From: Coriobacteriia bacterium | GTDB lineage: Bacteria; Actinomycetota; Coriobacteriia; Anaerosomatales; PALSA-660 | Direction: 5' to 3' | Assembly: GCA_030652345.1 (NCBI GenBank) | Contig: JAUSAU010000092.1 | Coordinates: forward strand, 1 to 49,156 | Length of the DNA stretch: 49,156 bases | Shown here: piece after piece, positions 16,967 to 24,385 of the stretch | Position numbering within the stretch: the first letter of the stretch is position 1 | How the letters are laid out: every line of letters begins with the position of its first letter | Made by a program: the position numbers and the translations under genes | Notes under the pieces: generated by a model | What the model saw: only the letters and a program-made list of their open reading frames with translations | Database searches by the model: none | Told to the model about the DNA's origin: nothing

Positions 16967-17709
16967 GGCTCGTAGTACGGGTCGCGCGGCTGCTCCTCGA
17001 CCTTGACCACGGAGCCGTTCTTGATGGTCATCCAGTAGAGCCGCTGCTTGAGCAACTGGTCCGCCTTGCCCTCGTCGTACGCCCACGTATAGAAGTCCTG
17101 CAGCGAGGCCGGCTGCTTGAGCAGGTGGTCGGGCCAGTAGGGGGATTGGGCGGGGGCCGTCGGATACGTGTACATGACGACGCTCACGGCGTCCGGGTCG
17201 TCCGCGACGTAGGACTTCAGCGCCGTGCTCACGTTCTTCGCGTACCAGTAGCCGGACGCGTAGGACGCGCCCTGCCCCTTCGAATCGAGCCATGCCTTGG
17301 CCGCGGTGCCGGTCAGGTAGGTCATCTCATCGATACTGAACCTGACCTTCTCCCAGTTGTTCGCCGGGACCGGGTCGGTCGGGTCGACCACCTTGATTGA
17401 GCATAGGACGCGCTTGTTCACGGGCTGGGGTTTCGGCGCCGGCTTGGTGGCACCCCCCGTCGCGGTTCCGGGCTGCGGCTCGGCAGGGGAGACCGGCTGC
17501 GACGCGACGGCCGCAGCGCCGACGACCTGCGCCTCGAGATCGGCGATCCGCTGGTCAAGCTCGGCCTTGCTCTGCCGGATCGCTGCGAGTTCCGCCGTCT
17601 GTCCAGCCACCACCGACCGCTGCCAGAACAGGAACGCCGTGGCTGAGATGGCGGCCACCGCCAACGTGATGGCGACGACGACCCAAGCCGGGACGGGATT
17701 CGACTTCAT
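16963..17709 (-). CDS. Membrane-anchored protein of an unrecognised paralogous family (member A)
   Basis: I do not recognise a named family. The 248-residue protein has one N-terminal membrane helix (about 8-29), a short heptad-like stretch (QTAELAAIRQSKAELDQRIA) and a Pro/Ala/Thr linker. An exported domain runs from about residue 103. The domain shares a pattern with four other proteins in the window: an early Cys or Phe with Ile-Lys-x-Val, a central segment with a Tyr and an Asn (GYWYAKN), and an end with a Trp, a Gly turn and Val-x-Val-Glu (YWMTIKNGSVVKVEEQ). It is the most divergent member. GGAG lies six bases before the ATG. It is the last of four same-strand paralogues and converges on uvrB. 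Confidence 0.8.
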   Translation of the reverse strand: MKSNPVPAWVVVAITLAVAAISATAFLFWQRSVVAGQTAELAAIRQSKAELDQRIADLEAQVVGAAAVASQPVSPAEPQPGTATGGATKPAPKPQPVNKRVLCSIKVVDPTDPVPANNWEKVRFSIDEMTYLTGTAAKAWLDSKGQGASYASGYWYAKNVSTALKSYVADDPDAVSVVMYTYPTAPAQSPYWPDHLLKQPASLQDFYTWAYDEGKADQLLKQRLYWMTIKNGSVVKVEEQPRDPYYEP

Positions 17710-17763
17710 GGTTCTCTCCTCGCACGTCTGCCGATCCGACGTCGTGTCATGTGGAGCGGCGTG

Positions 17764-18366
17764 CTACGGGATCCAGTACTCCTCGATCGAGACGATCTTT
17801 CCGCTCTTGACGCCGATCCACCAGACGTCCCAGTCCATCGTGTTCCACGGGTGCTGCTTCAGGTGGGCCGGGAACGCCGTGACCGTGCTCTTCGAGTACG
17901 GGGTCTGGGTGTCATCGGGGCCGTGGAGCGTCACGACGACCTTGGCGTCGGCTGCCACCGGGATGGTGCGGAGCTTCGTGTTCACGTTGCTGAACTCGCC
18001 CCAGTCGCCTTCCTGGCCGGTTCCTTCGGTCCATCCGAGGTAGTCGACGACCAGCGAGATCGAATCGCCGTCGGAGACGACCTCCTTGATCAGGCACGCT
18101 TGGCGCGTGACGTCCGGGATGCCCGGCTTGTTCTTGGCGGCGGCCTTCTTCTTCGCGACCGTCGCATCGCCGGCCGCCGTGGCCGTCGTGACGACGGGTG
18201 TCGCCTCGGCCGCGCCCGAGGCGGTCCCGGTGGCGACGAGCGTGGTGTCGGCCGCCGGAGCCGCTCCCTGCGACGAGCTCTGAACGCAGCCCGCCGAACC
18301 TGCCGTGCCGATCACGATGGCGACGATCGCCCCGGTCAACAGCGCGCTACGAATCGATGCCTTCAT
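17764..18366 (-). CDS. Putative lipoprotein of the same paralogous family (member B)
   Basis: This is a 200-residue exported protein of unknown function. The signal sequence is followed by GTAGSAGC, a plausible but imperfect lipobox with Cys near residue 27. A Thr/Ala-rich linker and a C-terminal domain of about 120 residues come next. It is a clear paralogue of the gene at 19279-19869: both contain DVTRQACLI, GDWGEF, TKLRTIP and end in EE-x-WIP. ATG 18366 has AAGGGGGAG upstream; the frame extends to 18408 without a ribosome site. Two different anchoring styles, lipid and helix, alternate along this cluster. Confidence 0.82.
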   Translation of the reverse strand: MKASIRSALLTGAIVAIVIGTAGSAGCVQSSSQGAAPAADTTLVATGTASGAAEATPVVTTATAAGDATVAKKKAAAKNKPGIPDVTRQACLIKEVVSDGDSISLVVDYLGWTEGTGQEGDWGEFSNVNTKLRTIPVAADAKVVVTLHGPDDTQTPYSKSTVTAFPAHLKQHPWNTMDWDVWWIGVKSGKIVSIEEYWIP

Positions 18367-18466
18367 GCGACGTCTCCCCCTTGTCCGGGCGGCTGCCGGG
18401 CCGCACAAACCCCTTGGTTCCCGCGATTATGCGCCCGTCGTCGCGGTGCCGCCAGACTGCCGCGCG

Positions 18467-19210
18467 CTAGGGCAGATAGAACTGATCGACCCGCAGTGCT
18501 GAGCTCCCGTTCACCGTGACGACGTAGAGGGCGTTGGACCACTGAGGCTGTGGGTTCACGCCGCCCGGCATCATGTCCATGAACTGGCCGACGCTGATCT
18601 TCGTTGCCTTGGTCGCGTCGACACCGCCGAGTCCCAGGACCGTCACCGGCGCGGCCTTGGCGATCGTGAACGTGCGCAACTTCGGGTTCGTGTTCGCGAT
18701 GAAGTAGTCGTTGGGCGGCGGGGACTCCTCGCCGGCCGCCGCGGCCGCGGCCGCAGCGGCGCTTCCCGTCAGCATCTGCACGTAGTCGACGGTGATCGTG
18801 TAGCCCTTCGCGGAACTCCACTTCACCGACTTCACGAAGCAGTACTGCTTGGAGCTCGCCGGCTTCGGTTTCGGCTTCGGTGCCGCGACGGCGGTCGTCG
18901 CCGGAGAGGTGGCGCCGACGACGGCCGTGCTTGCCGCCGCTGCGGCCCGGGCCTCAAGATCGGCGACCTGCTGCTCGAGCGTCACCTTCTGTGCCGCGAT
19001 CTCGGCCAGGCTGGCCGTTCGCGCTGCGTCGGCCGACGCCCGCCACATCAGGGCGGCGATGACGGCGATCGCGAGGACGGCCGCGGCTGCTGCGAAGACG
19101 GTCCAGAGCGGGACGCCGCCGCTCTTGCCGGAGTCCTGCGCCTGCTGCCCTGTCGGCGGTGTCGGCGGGAACTCGGAGGTCGTGCCCAGGTCGTTCCGGG
19201 TGTCTTCCAT
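18467..19210 (-). CDS. Membrane-anchored protein of the same paralogous family (member C)
   Basis: This is a 247-residue protein of unknown function. It has a 35-residue cytoplasmic N-terminus, a membrane helix (about 36-57), a coiled-coil-like stretch (LAEIAAQKVTLEQQVADLEA), an Ala/Pro/Lys linker and an exported domain. Within the domain, KQYCFVKSV, TVDYVQMLTG, FIANTNPKLRTFTIA and a terminal VDQFYLP align by eye with members B, D and E. A run of nine Ala follows the LTGS segment. GAGGAG lies nine bases before the ATG. It sits between members B and D on the same strand. Confidence 0.8.
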   Translation of the reverse strand: MEDTRNDLGTTSEFPPTPPTGQQAQDSGKSGGVPLWTVFAAAAAVLAIAVIAALMWRASADAARTASLAEIAAQKVTLEQQVADLEARAAAAASTAVVGATSPATTAVAAPKPKPKPASSKQYCFVKSVKWSSAKGYTITVDYVQMLTGSAAAAAAAAAGEESPPPNDYFIANTNPKLRTFTIAKAAPVTVLGLGGVDATKATKISVGQFMDMMPGGVNPQPQWSNALYVVTVNGSSALRVDQFYLP

Positions 19211-19278
19211 GGTCGCCCACTCCTCATCTCGTGGTTGACTCGTTTATGCCACGCTCCGGCACTCACTATGCAGCACGG

Positions 19279-19869
19279 CTACGGGATCCAGTGCTCCTCG
19301 ATCGCGATGATGTGGCCGTCGTGGACGGTGACCCACCACGCGTCGGTGTCGATCGGGTTGTGCGGGTGCGTGGCCAGATGGCTCTTGAACTTCGAGAGCG
19401 GGATCGTGACGAAGGGCTGTGAGCTGCCGTTGGCGAGCTCGACCGTCACGCGGACCTTCGCGTTCGCGGCCATCGGGATCGTGCGCAGCTTCGTGCTCTG
19501 ATTGCCGAACTCGCCCCAGTCACCGTCGATGCCGGTGCTCTTGGTCCAGGTCAGGTAGTCCAGCGTGAGGGTCGTCCCCGCACCGCTGCCCGTCACGCCC
19601 TCGATCAGGCAGGCCTGGCGCGTGACGTCGGCGATGGCCACCTTCTTGATCGTGGCCTTCTTCGGCGCGGCAGCGACCACCGTCGGGGTGACGGCGGCGG
19701 CAGGCGTCGCTGTGGTGGTCGACAGCGCTGCGGATGCGAGCGTCGTGCTGTCGGTTCCGGCGGCCGGCTGGACGGCCGTGCCCTTCGTGCAACCGCCGGA
19801 GAGGCCGGCGACGATCAGGATGGCAGCGGTCAGGGCGGCGGTGCGGCGTGTGTTCGCGTGGAGGGTCAT
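19279..19869 (-). CDS. Putative lipoprotein of the same paralogous family (member D)
   Basis: This is a 196-residue exported protein of unknown function and the closest relative of member B. It has a signal peptide with a good lipobox (LSGGC, Cys near residue 27), a Thr/Ala linker and a domain starting at DVTRQACLIEGV. GDWGEFGNQSTKLRTIPM follows, and the protein ends in AIEEHWIP. AAGGAG lies five bases before ATG 19869. It is the first gene of the four-member cluster and is divergent from the arsR-type gene, 121 bases away. Nothing in the neighbourhood gives a substrate, although proximity to a metal-resistance unit is noted. Confidence 0.82.
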   Translation of the reverse strand: MTLHANTRRTAALTAAILIVAGLSGGCTKGTAVQPAAGTDSTTLASAALSTTTATPAAAVTPTVVAAAPKKATIKKVAIADVTRQACLIEGVTGSGAGTTLTLDYLTWTKSTGIDGDWGEFGNQSTKLRTIPMAANAKVRVTVELANGSSQPFVTIPLSKFKSHLATHPHNPIDTDAWWVTVHDGHIIAIEEHWIP

Positions 19870-19954
19870 CGTGTCTCCTTCGGTCGTGTGCCGGGGGGCT
19901 GCCCCCGTGTTCCGTACATAGAACGCCGATGAGCCGCCGGTATTACACCTGCGC

Positions 19955-19984
19955 TCGACATTTCGTGCTATCGGGGTGTAGGGT
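19955..19984 (+). promoter_or_regulatory. Promoter of the arsR-P1B ATPase operon
   Basis: TCGACA (19955-19960), 18 bases, then TAGGGT (19979-19984). Transcription would begin near the A of ATG 19991, suggesting a leaderless message. The operator overlaps the -10 and the start codon. Confidence 0.6.
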
Positions 19985-20016
19985 ATTCATATGAATGAAC
20001 GCTCATATGAATACCC
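19981..20016. promoter_or_regulatory. ArsR/SmtB-type autoregulatory operator
   Basis: A perfect inverted repeat with 14-bp arms (19981-19994 and 20003-20016) and an 8-base spacer spans the -10, the presumed start site and the first codons of the regulator. Each half contains TCATATGAAT, itself nearly palindromic. Placement and symmetry fit repression by an ArsR/SmtB dimer that releases on metal binding. Confidence 0.8.
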
Positions 20017-20377
20017 GGGTGATCCCGGGTGCGAAGCGCGCATCGTCGATGCGGGGGCCTTGGCGCGGGCCGGGGCCGCTCTTCCTGACGATCACGCCCG
20101 CGCGCGGCTCGTCGGCATCTTCGCGGCGCTGGCCGATCCGACACGGCTTCGCTTGCTGCTCGCTCTCGCCGAGGAGCCGCTGTGCGTGTGCGAACTCACG
20201 GACATCGCGGGCGTCTCGCAGTCGGGCGTCTCCCACCAGCTGCGCCTCCTGCGCGATCTCGACCTTGTCGCATGGGAGCGCGACGGGAAGCGCGTGGTCT
20301 ACCGGCTTGCGGACGATCACGTACGGGACCTGCTTGCGATAGGGCTGTCTCACGCCGCGGAGGTCGAGGGCGCATGA
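19991..20377 (+). CDS. ArsR/SmtB-family metal-sensing repressor
   Basis: This 128-residue winged-helix repressor should leave DNA when metal binds. The core LADPTRLRLLLALAEEPLCVCEL, followed by QSGVSHQLRLLRDLDLV, is diagnostic. The CVC pair (Cys65, Cys67) with an N-terminal Cys14 resembles the thiolate site of CadC (Cd, Pb, Zn) or ArsR. The neighbouring Zn/Cd/Pb-type ATPase favours CadC-like sensing (inference). No Shine-Dalgarno is seen; a -10 seven bases upstream suggests a leaderless message starting at ATG 19991. The stop overlaps the ATG of the ATPase gene by ATGA, so the pair is translationally coupled. A large palindrome over the start codon is the probable operator. Confidence 0.92.
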   Translation: MNERSYEYPGDPGCEARIVDAGALARAGAALPDDHARARLVGIFAALADPTRLRLLLALAEEPLCVCELTDIAGVSQSGVSHQLRLLRDLDLVAWERDGKRVVYRLADDHVRDLLAIGLSHAAEVEGA

Positions 20378-22575
20378 GCGCGGCGAGGAGCCAGGCCGTC
20401 TGGCGTGTGACCGGCCTCGATTGACCCGACTGCGCGCGGACCGTGGAGAAGTCCGTACGACAGATCGATGGTGTCACGGCCGCGGACCTCAGCTTCGCCA
20501 CGGGTCTTCTCGCGGTGGAGTTCGAGCGAGGTGCCGATCCGGGTGCGGCCGTGGCGGCGCGGGTCCGTGCGAGCGGGCACTCGCTCGAGGCCGTCGACGC
20601 ACCGGCGCCCGGTGGCGTCGCCGGCTGGTGGGGGACGCATGGGCACACCACGATGCTCGTGCTGTGCGCCGCGGCGGCCGGGGCCGGGTACGTCCTGGCG
20701 GCGGTCAGCGCCGGCGGGGGAGTGACGGCGCCCGCGAGCGTTGCGTTCCTGTTCGCCGTCGTCGCGGGCGGCGGGCTGACGGCTCGTCGTGCGCTGGCCT
20801 CCCTGCGTGCGGTCTCACTCGACATGAACGTGCTCATGTCGCTCGCTGTGGCCGGTGCGATCGGTATCGGCGCGTACGAGGAGGCGGCCACCGTCGTTCT
20901 CCTCTTCTCGCTCGGTCAGTACCTTGAGAGCCGAGCGCTCGCCCGTACGCGGCGCTCCATCCGCAATCTCGTCGCACTCACACCCGTGCTCGCCCGCGTG
21001 CGCCGGGACGGGCGCGTGGTCGAGCTGGCGCCCGCCGACGCGCTCGTGGGCGACGTGCTCGTCGTCCGGCCGGGCGAGCGGGTCTCACTCGACGGGATGG
21101 TGCTCGCGGGCTGCTCCGCGCTCGATGAGTCGCCGATCACCGGAGAGTCGGCCCCGGTCGACAAGCGCCCGGGCGACGCCGTGTTCGCCGGTACTCTGAA
21201 CACCAGCGGCCTGCTCGAGGTCGAGGTCACGTCCATCGCTGCGGACTCGACGCTCGCTCGCGTGATCTACCTGGTCGAGGAGGCGCAGTCCCGGCGTGCG
21301 CCCGCACAACTCCTGGTCGACCGCTTCACGCGCTACTACACGCCGGCCGTCGTCCTCGGGGCCGTTCTGGTCGCTGTGGTGCCCCCCGCGCTCGGGCTCG
21401 GCGACGGGGGTCAGTGGTTCTACCGGGCGCTTGTGGTGCTCGTCGTGAGCTGCCCGTGTGCACTGGTGATCTCGACCCCGGTCGCGATCGTCTCGGCCAT
21501 CACGCGCGCGACGCGCGACGGGGTGCTCGTCAAGGGCGGCGCTCATCTGGAGACGGCCGCCCGGGTCATAGCCGTCGCGTTCGACAAGACCGGCACGCTG
21601 ACGTGCGGCCGCCCCGAAGTGCGCGAGATCGTCCCCTTCGGCGGACTCGACTCCGCGGAGGTCCTGCGCCTCGCCGCCGCTCTCGAATCGGGCTCGACGC
21701 ATCCCATCGCCGCCGCGGTCGTCCGCGCGAACGGCGGCGCTCCGGCGCTGACGGTCTCGGGTCTCACCGACGTGCCCGGACGCGGCGTCCGCGCCGACGT
21801 CGACGGGCGCGCGCTCAGCATCGGCAGTCCGGAACTCGCCGCCGAAGCGCTCGGTTCGACCCGGGAGGCGCGTGACGCCGTGGAGCGTCTCGAGGCGTCC
21901 GGGATGACCGTCCTCGTCCTGTTCGAGGAGGCGGGACCGCTCGGCGTCATCGGGACGGCCGACGAGGTGCGCCCTGAGGCCGCCGCGGTCGTCGAGGCGC
22001 TGCGCCGCGGCGGGGTCGGTCATGTCGTCATGCTCACGGGGGACAGCGAGCGCACCGCCGCAGCGGTCGCCCGAGCGGTGGGGATCACCGAGTTCCGGGC
22101 GCGTCTCATGCCGGAGGACAAGGTTGACGCGGTGCGGTCGCTGCGCGAGCGCTATGGGACGGTCGCGATGATCGGTGACGGCGTGAACGACGCCCCCGCG
22201 CTCGCTCTCGCGGACCTGAGCGTCGCGATGGGGGCCGCCGGGTCGGACACCGCGATCGAGACCGCCGACGTCGCCCTGATGGCTCCCAACCTGTTCGCGC
22301 TTCCCGGACTGCTCCGTCTCGGGCACCGTACGCGGGCGATCATCATCGAGAACGTCGTCTTCTCGATCGCGACGAAGGTCGTCGTGCTCATCCTCGCCGT
22401 CCTCGGTTTTGCGCCGCTGTGGCTGGCGGTCTTCGCCGACACGGGCGTCTCACTGCTCGTGACGCTCAACGGGCTGCGGCTCCTCGGTGCCCCCCGGACG
22501 GACGGACGGACGGGCTTCGGGGACGCAACGCGCGTGAGCGGCACCCCGCCGGCAGGCGTTGACGCCGGCATCTGA
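20374..22575 (+). CDS. P1B-type Zn/Cd/Pb-exporting ATPase with in-frame TGA (candidate selenocysteine) in its HMA domain
   Basis: This membrane ATPase should export soft divalent metals. Read through one TGA (20422-20424, residue 17), the frame gives 733 residues from ATG 20374, which overlaps the arsR-type stop by ATGA. The N-terminal HMA domain (about 10-75) then reads VTGLD-stop-PDCARTVEKSV, so the TGA stands exactly for the first Cys of the GxxCxxC metal site. The rest is complete: TGES in ITGESAPVDK, the transmembrane SCPCALVIST, DKTGTLTCG, STHPIAAAVV and MIGDGVNDAPALA. The last helices carry an ATK and ADTG, as in the Zn/Cd/Pb subgroup. A SECIS-like hairpin follows the TGA. Alternatives are a start at GTG 20443 lacking the HMA domain, a nonsense mutation or a sequencing error. 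Confidence 0.85.
20422..20459 (+). promoter_or_regulatory. Candidate selenocysteine UGA with bacterial SECIS-like hairpin
   Basis: The UGA is at 20422-20424. A stem CGGAC (20437-20441) with GTCCG (20451-20455) is extended outward by one G-U pair, one mismatch and two GC pairs (20433-20434 with 20458-20459). The nine-base loop (20442-20450) has G as its second base and an internal GG. The loop begins 17 bases after UGA, inside the 16-37 base window I recall for bacterial SECIS elements. Confidence 0.6.
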
Positions 22576-22586
22576 CTGGGTACTAT
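22559..22586 (+). promoter_or_regulatory. Sigma-70-type promoter of the ABC1 kinase operon
   Basis: TTGACG (22559-22564), 16 bases, then TACTAT (22581-22586), a close match to consensus. The -35 lies inside the end of the ATPase gene, so the downstream pair is an independent transcription unit. Confidence 0.65.
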
Positions 22587-22616
22587 ACGAAGTGTGATAC
22601 TACGCATTGTGTAATA
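22586..22616 (+). repeat. Imperfect tandem AT-rich repeat at the transcription start (possible operator)
   Basis: TACGAAGTGTGATA (22586-22599) and TACGCATTGTGTAATA (22601-22616) are related direct repeats, markedly AT-rich for this genome. They start at the last base of the -10 and cover the expected start point, as an operator would. The binding protein is unknown. Confidence 0.45.
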
Positions 22617-22676
22617 GAGCGCGGACCGAGAGCAGATCGCGACCCGGTCGCGCCCGACCCGAAGGGGGAGTCACCC

Positions 22677-23036
22677 GTGGCCACCGATGATGTCATGCGG
22701 TTCTTCGCGCTCTGGATGCTCACGCACGAAGCGGCGGACGAAGGTCTCAAAGCGGCCGTCACGCGCGGGGAGCAGGGTGGCCCCGAGGGCATGGAGGGCG
22801 GTCCGGACGCGTTCGTCGACGGTCTCGCCGCCATGGTGGCCGGCGAAAAGGAACGTCTCAAGGCTGATCTCGCGGCCGGTGCGGTCGATCGGCCCAGCGA
22901 GGACGAGCAGCGCATTGCGCTCGAGGAACTGCGATTCGAGGTGTCGGAGATGCGCGGCCGCATGGATGCACTGACCGGCGCCGTCGAGACGGTGCTCGCG
23001 AAGCTGGACGGCGCAGGGGCGCAGGTGTCGCGATGA
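22677..23036 (+). CDS. Small protein of unknown function, coupled to the ABC1 kinase
   Basis: This is a 119-residue protein I do not recognise. The N-terminal half (FFALWMLTHEAADEGLKAAV) looks helical. The C-terminal third (LRFEVSEMRGRMDALTGAVE) has heptad spacing of a short coiled coil. No signal peptide or membrane helix is seen. GTG 22677 has AAGGGGGAG six bases upstream. The stop overlaps the next start by ATGA, so it is translated with the ABC1 kinase and may be a partner or adaptor of it (inference). Confidence 0.75.
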   Translation: MATDDVMRFFALWMLTHEAADEGLKAAVTRGEQGGPEGMEGGPDAFVDGLAAMVAGEKERLKADLAAGAVDRPSEDEQRIALEELRFEVSEMRGRMDALTGAVETVLAKLDGAGAQVSR

Positions 23037-24385
23037 GCGCCCGGTCGCGCCGGATCACCGGCGTCGTCGTCCGGCACATGGCGGCCGGCGTCGTCCGCAG
23101 TCTCGGCGGTCTGTCCCCGAAGCGCCGCGCGGTCTTCGCGCGTGAATGGCGGCTCGCCTTCGAGGAGCTCGGCCCGGCCTTCATCAAGCTCGGCCAGCTC
23201 ATCTCCGTCCGTCCGGACGAGTTCCCCGCCGAGTTGGTGGCGGAGATGGCTGCGATGCAGGACAACGTCCCCGCGGTATCGGCCGCGGCCATCCGCCGCG
23301 TGATAGCCGAGGAGTTCGGCCGCACGCCCGAACAGCTCTTCGCGACGTTCGACGACACGCCGATCGCATCCGCGTCGATCGCGCAGGTCCACGGGGCTAC
23401 GCTCGCCGAGGCGGTCCGCCCGGTCTGGGGCGACGTCTTGCCGGCTGGCGCCGACGTGGTCGTCAAGGTCGTCCGGCCCGGCTCCGCGTCGGCGATCCTG
23501 GCCGATGTCGCCGAGGCGCGGCGGCTCATCGAGAGGGTGCAGCACTGGGGCCTGTTCCGCGACATCGACCTGCACGCCCTGCTCGACGAGTTCGAGCAGT
23601 CGGTCGCACGCGAACTCGACCTGCGCGTCGAGGGACGCATCGCCGATCGCTTCGCCTTCGACTTCCGCGAGGACCCGAAGATCGAGATCCCCCGCATCGT
23701 GTGGGGCCGCACCACGGCTCGCGTCGTGACGATGGAGCGCATCACCGGATGGCGCCTGACCGAGATCGACGAGGCCGCGCTGGCCGGCATCGACGCGAAG
23801 GCGCTCGCCATCTATGGCGCCACCGCGTTCATGCGCCAGGTGATGGTCTACGGGCGCTATCACGCCGACCTGCACCCCGCGAACCTCTTCGTGACCCCAC
23901 GTGACACGATCGCGTATCTCGACTTCGGCATCGTCGGACACCTGACGAAGGACGAGCGCGAGGACATCGCGCAGGTCCTGGCGGGACTGGCCTATCGCGA
24001 TCCCGACCGTGCGCTGCGCTACAGCCGCCGTCTCGGGGTGGACGTCCCTCCTGAGAAGGTCGCCGCCGTGAAGCGGGAGCTCGGAGTCCTGCTCGACAGC
24101 ATGTTCGAGCCGGGCGGGTCGCACGAGTTCCGGCACTTCGGACTGGGGTTCATCGCCCTGCTCCGGCGCAACGGTATCGGCATCCCCGCCGGGTACGGCC
24201 TGCTCGTGAAGTCACTTGCGACCGTCGAGGGTTGCGCTCGCTCGCTCTATCCCGACATCGACATCATCGACACGGCGCGTCCGTTCGTCACCCGCCTGCT
24301 CGCCGACTCCTTCGGCAAACCGCAGCACCTGCAGGGGCGTGTGGAGTCTGCGCTCCGAGCCGCGCTCAGGGAGATGGTGGCGTGA
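23033..24385 (+). CDS. ABC1/UbiB-family atypical kinase
   Basis: This 450-residue ABC1K/UbiB/ADCK-type protein belongs to atypical kinases or ATPases tied to isoprenoid quinone or lipid metabolism. The family's KxGQ motif appears as FIKLGQLISVRPDEFP. The Ala-rich loop is ASASIAQVHGA, followed by the Lys of VVVKVVRPG, the ExD motif in ELDLRVEG, the catalytic HADLHPANLFV and YLDFGIVGHL in the DFG position. The usual C-terminal pair of membrane helices is not evident. The start overlaps the preceding stop by four bases. The 3' end overlaps the convergent larE 3' end by 20 bases. No quinone-synthesis gene is adjacent. Confidence 0.93.
   Translation: MSARSRRITGVVVRHMAAGVVRSLGGLSPKRRAVFAREWRLAFEELGPAFIKLGQLISVRPDEFPAELVAEMAAMQDNVPAVSAAAIRRVIAEEFGRTPEQLFATFDDTPIASASIAQVHGATLAEAVRPVWGDVLPAGADVVVKVVRPGSASAILADVAEARRLIERVQHWGLFRDIDLHALLDEFEQSVARELDLRVEGRIADRFAFDFREDPKIEIPRIVWGRTTARVVTMERITGWRLTEIDEAALAGIDAKALAIYGATAFMRQVMVYGRYHADLHPANLFVTPRDTIAYLDFGIVGHLTKDEREDIAQVLAGLAYRDPDRALRYSRRLGVDVPPEKVAAVKRELGVLLDSMFEPGGSHEFRHFGLGFIALLRRNGIGIPAGYGLLVKSLATVEGCARSLYPDIDIIDTARPFVTRLLADSFGKPQHLQGRVESALRAALREMVA

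Noticed and set aside
20374..20442. Reading the TGA as proof of a pseudogene
   Set aside because: The remaining 710 codons are intact with every catalytic motif, and the flanking HMA sequence is not decayed. Recoding or an error in one base explains it better, though a nonsense mutation is not excluded.
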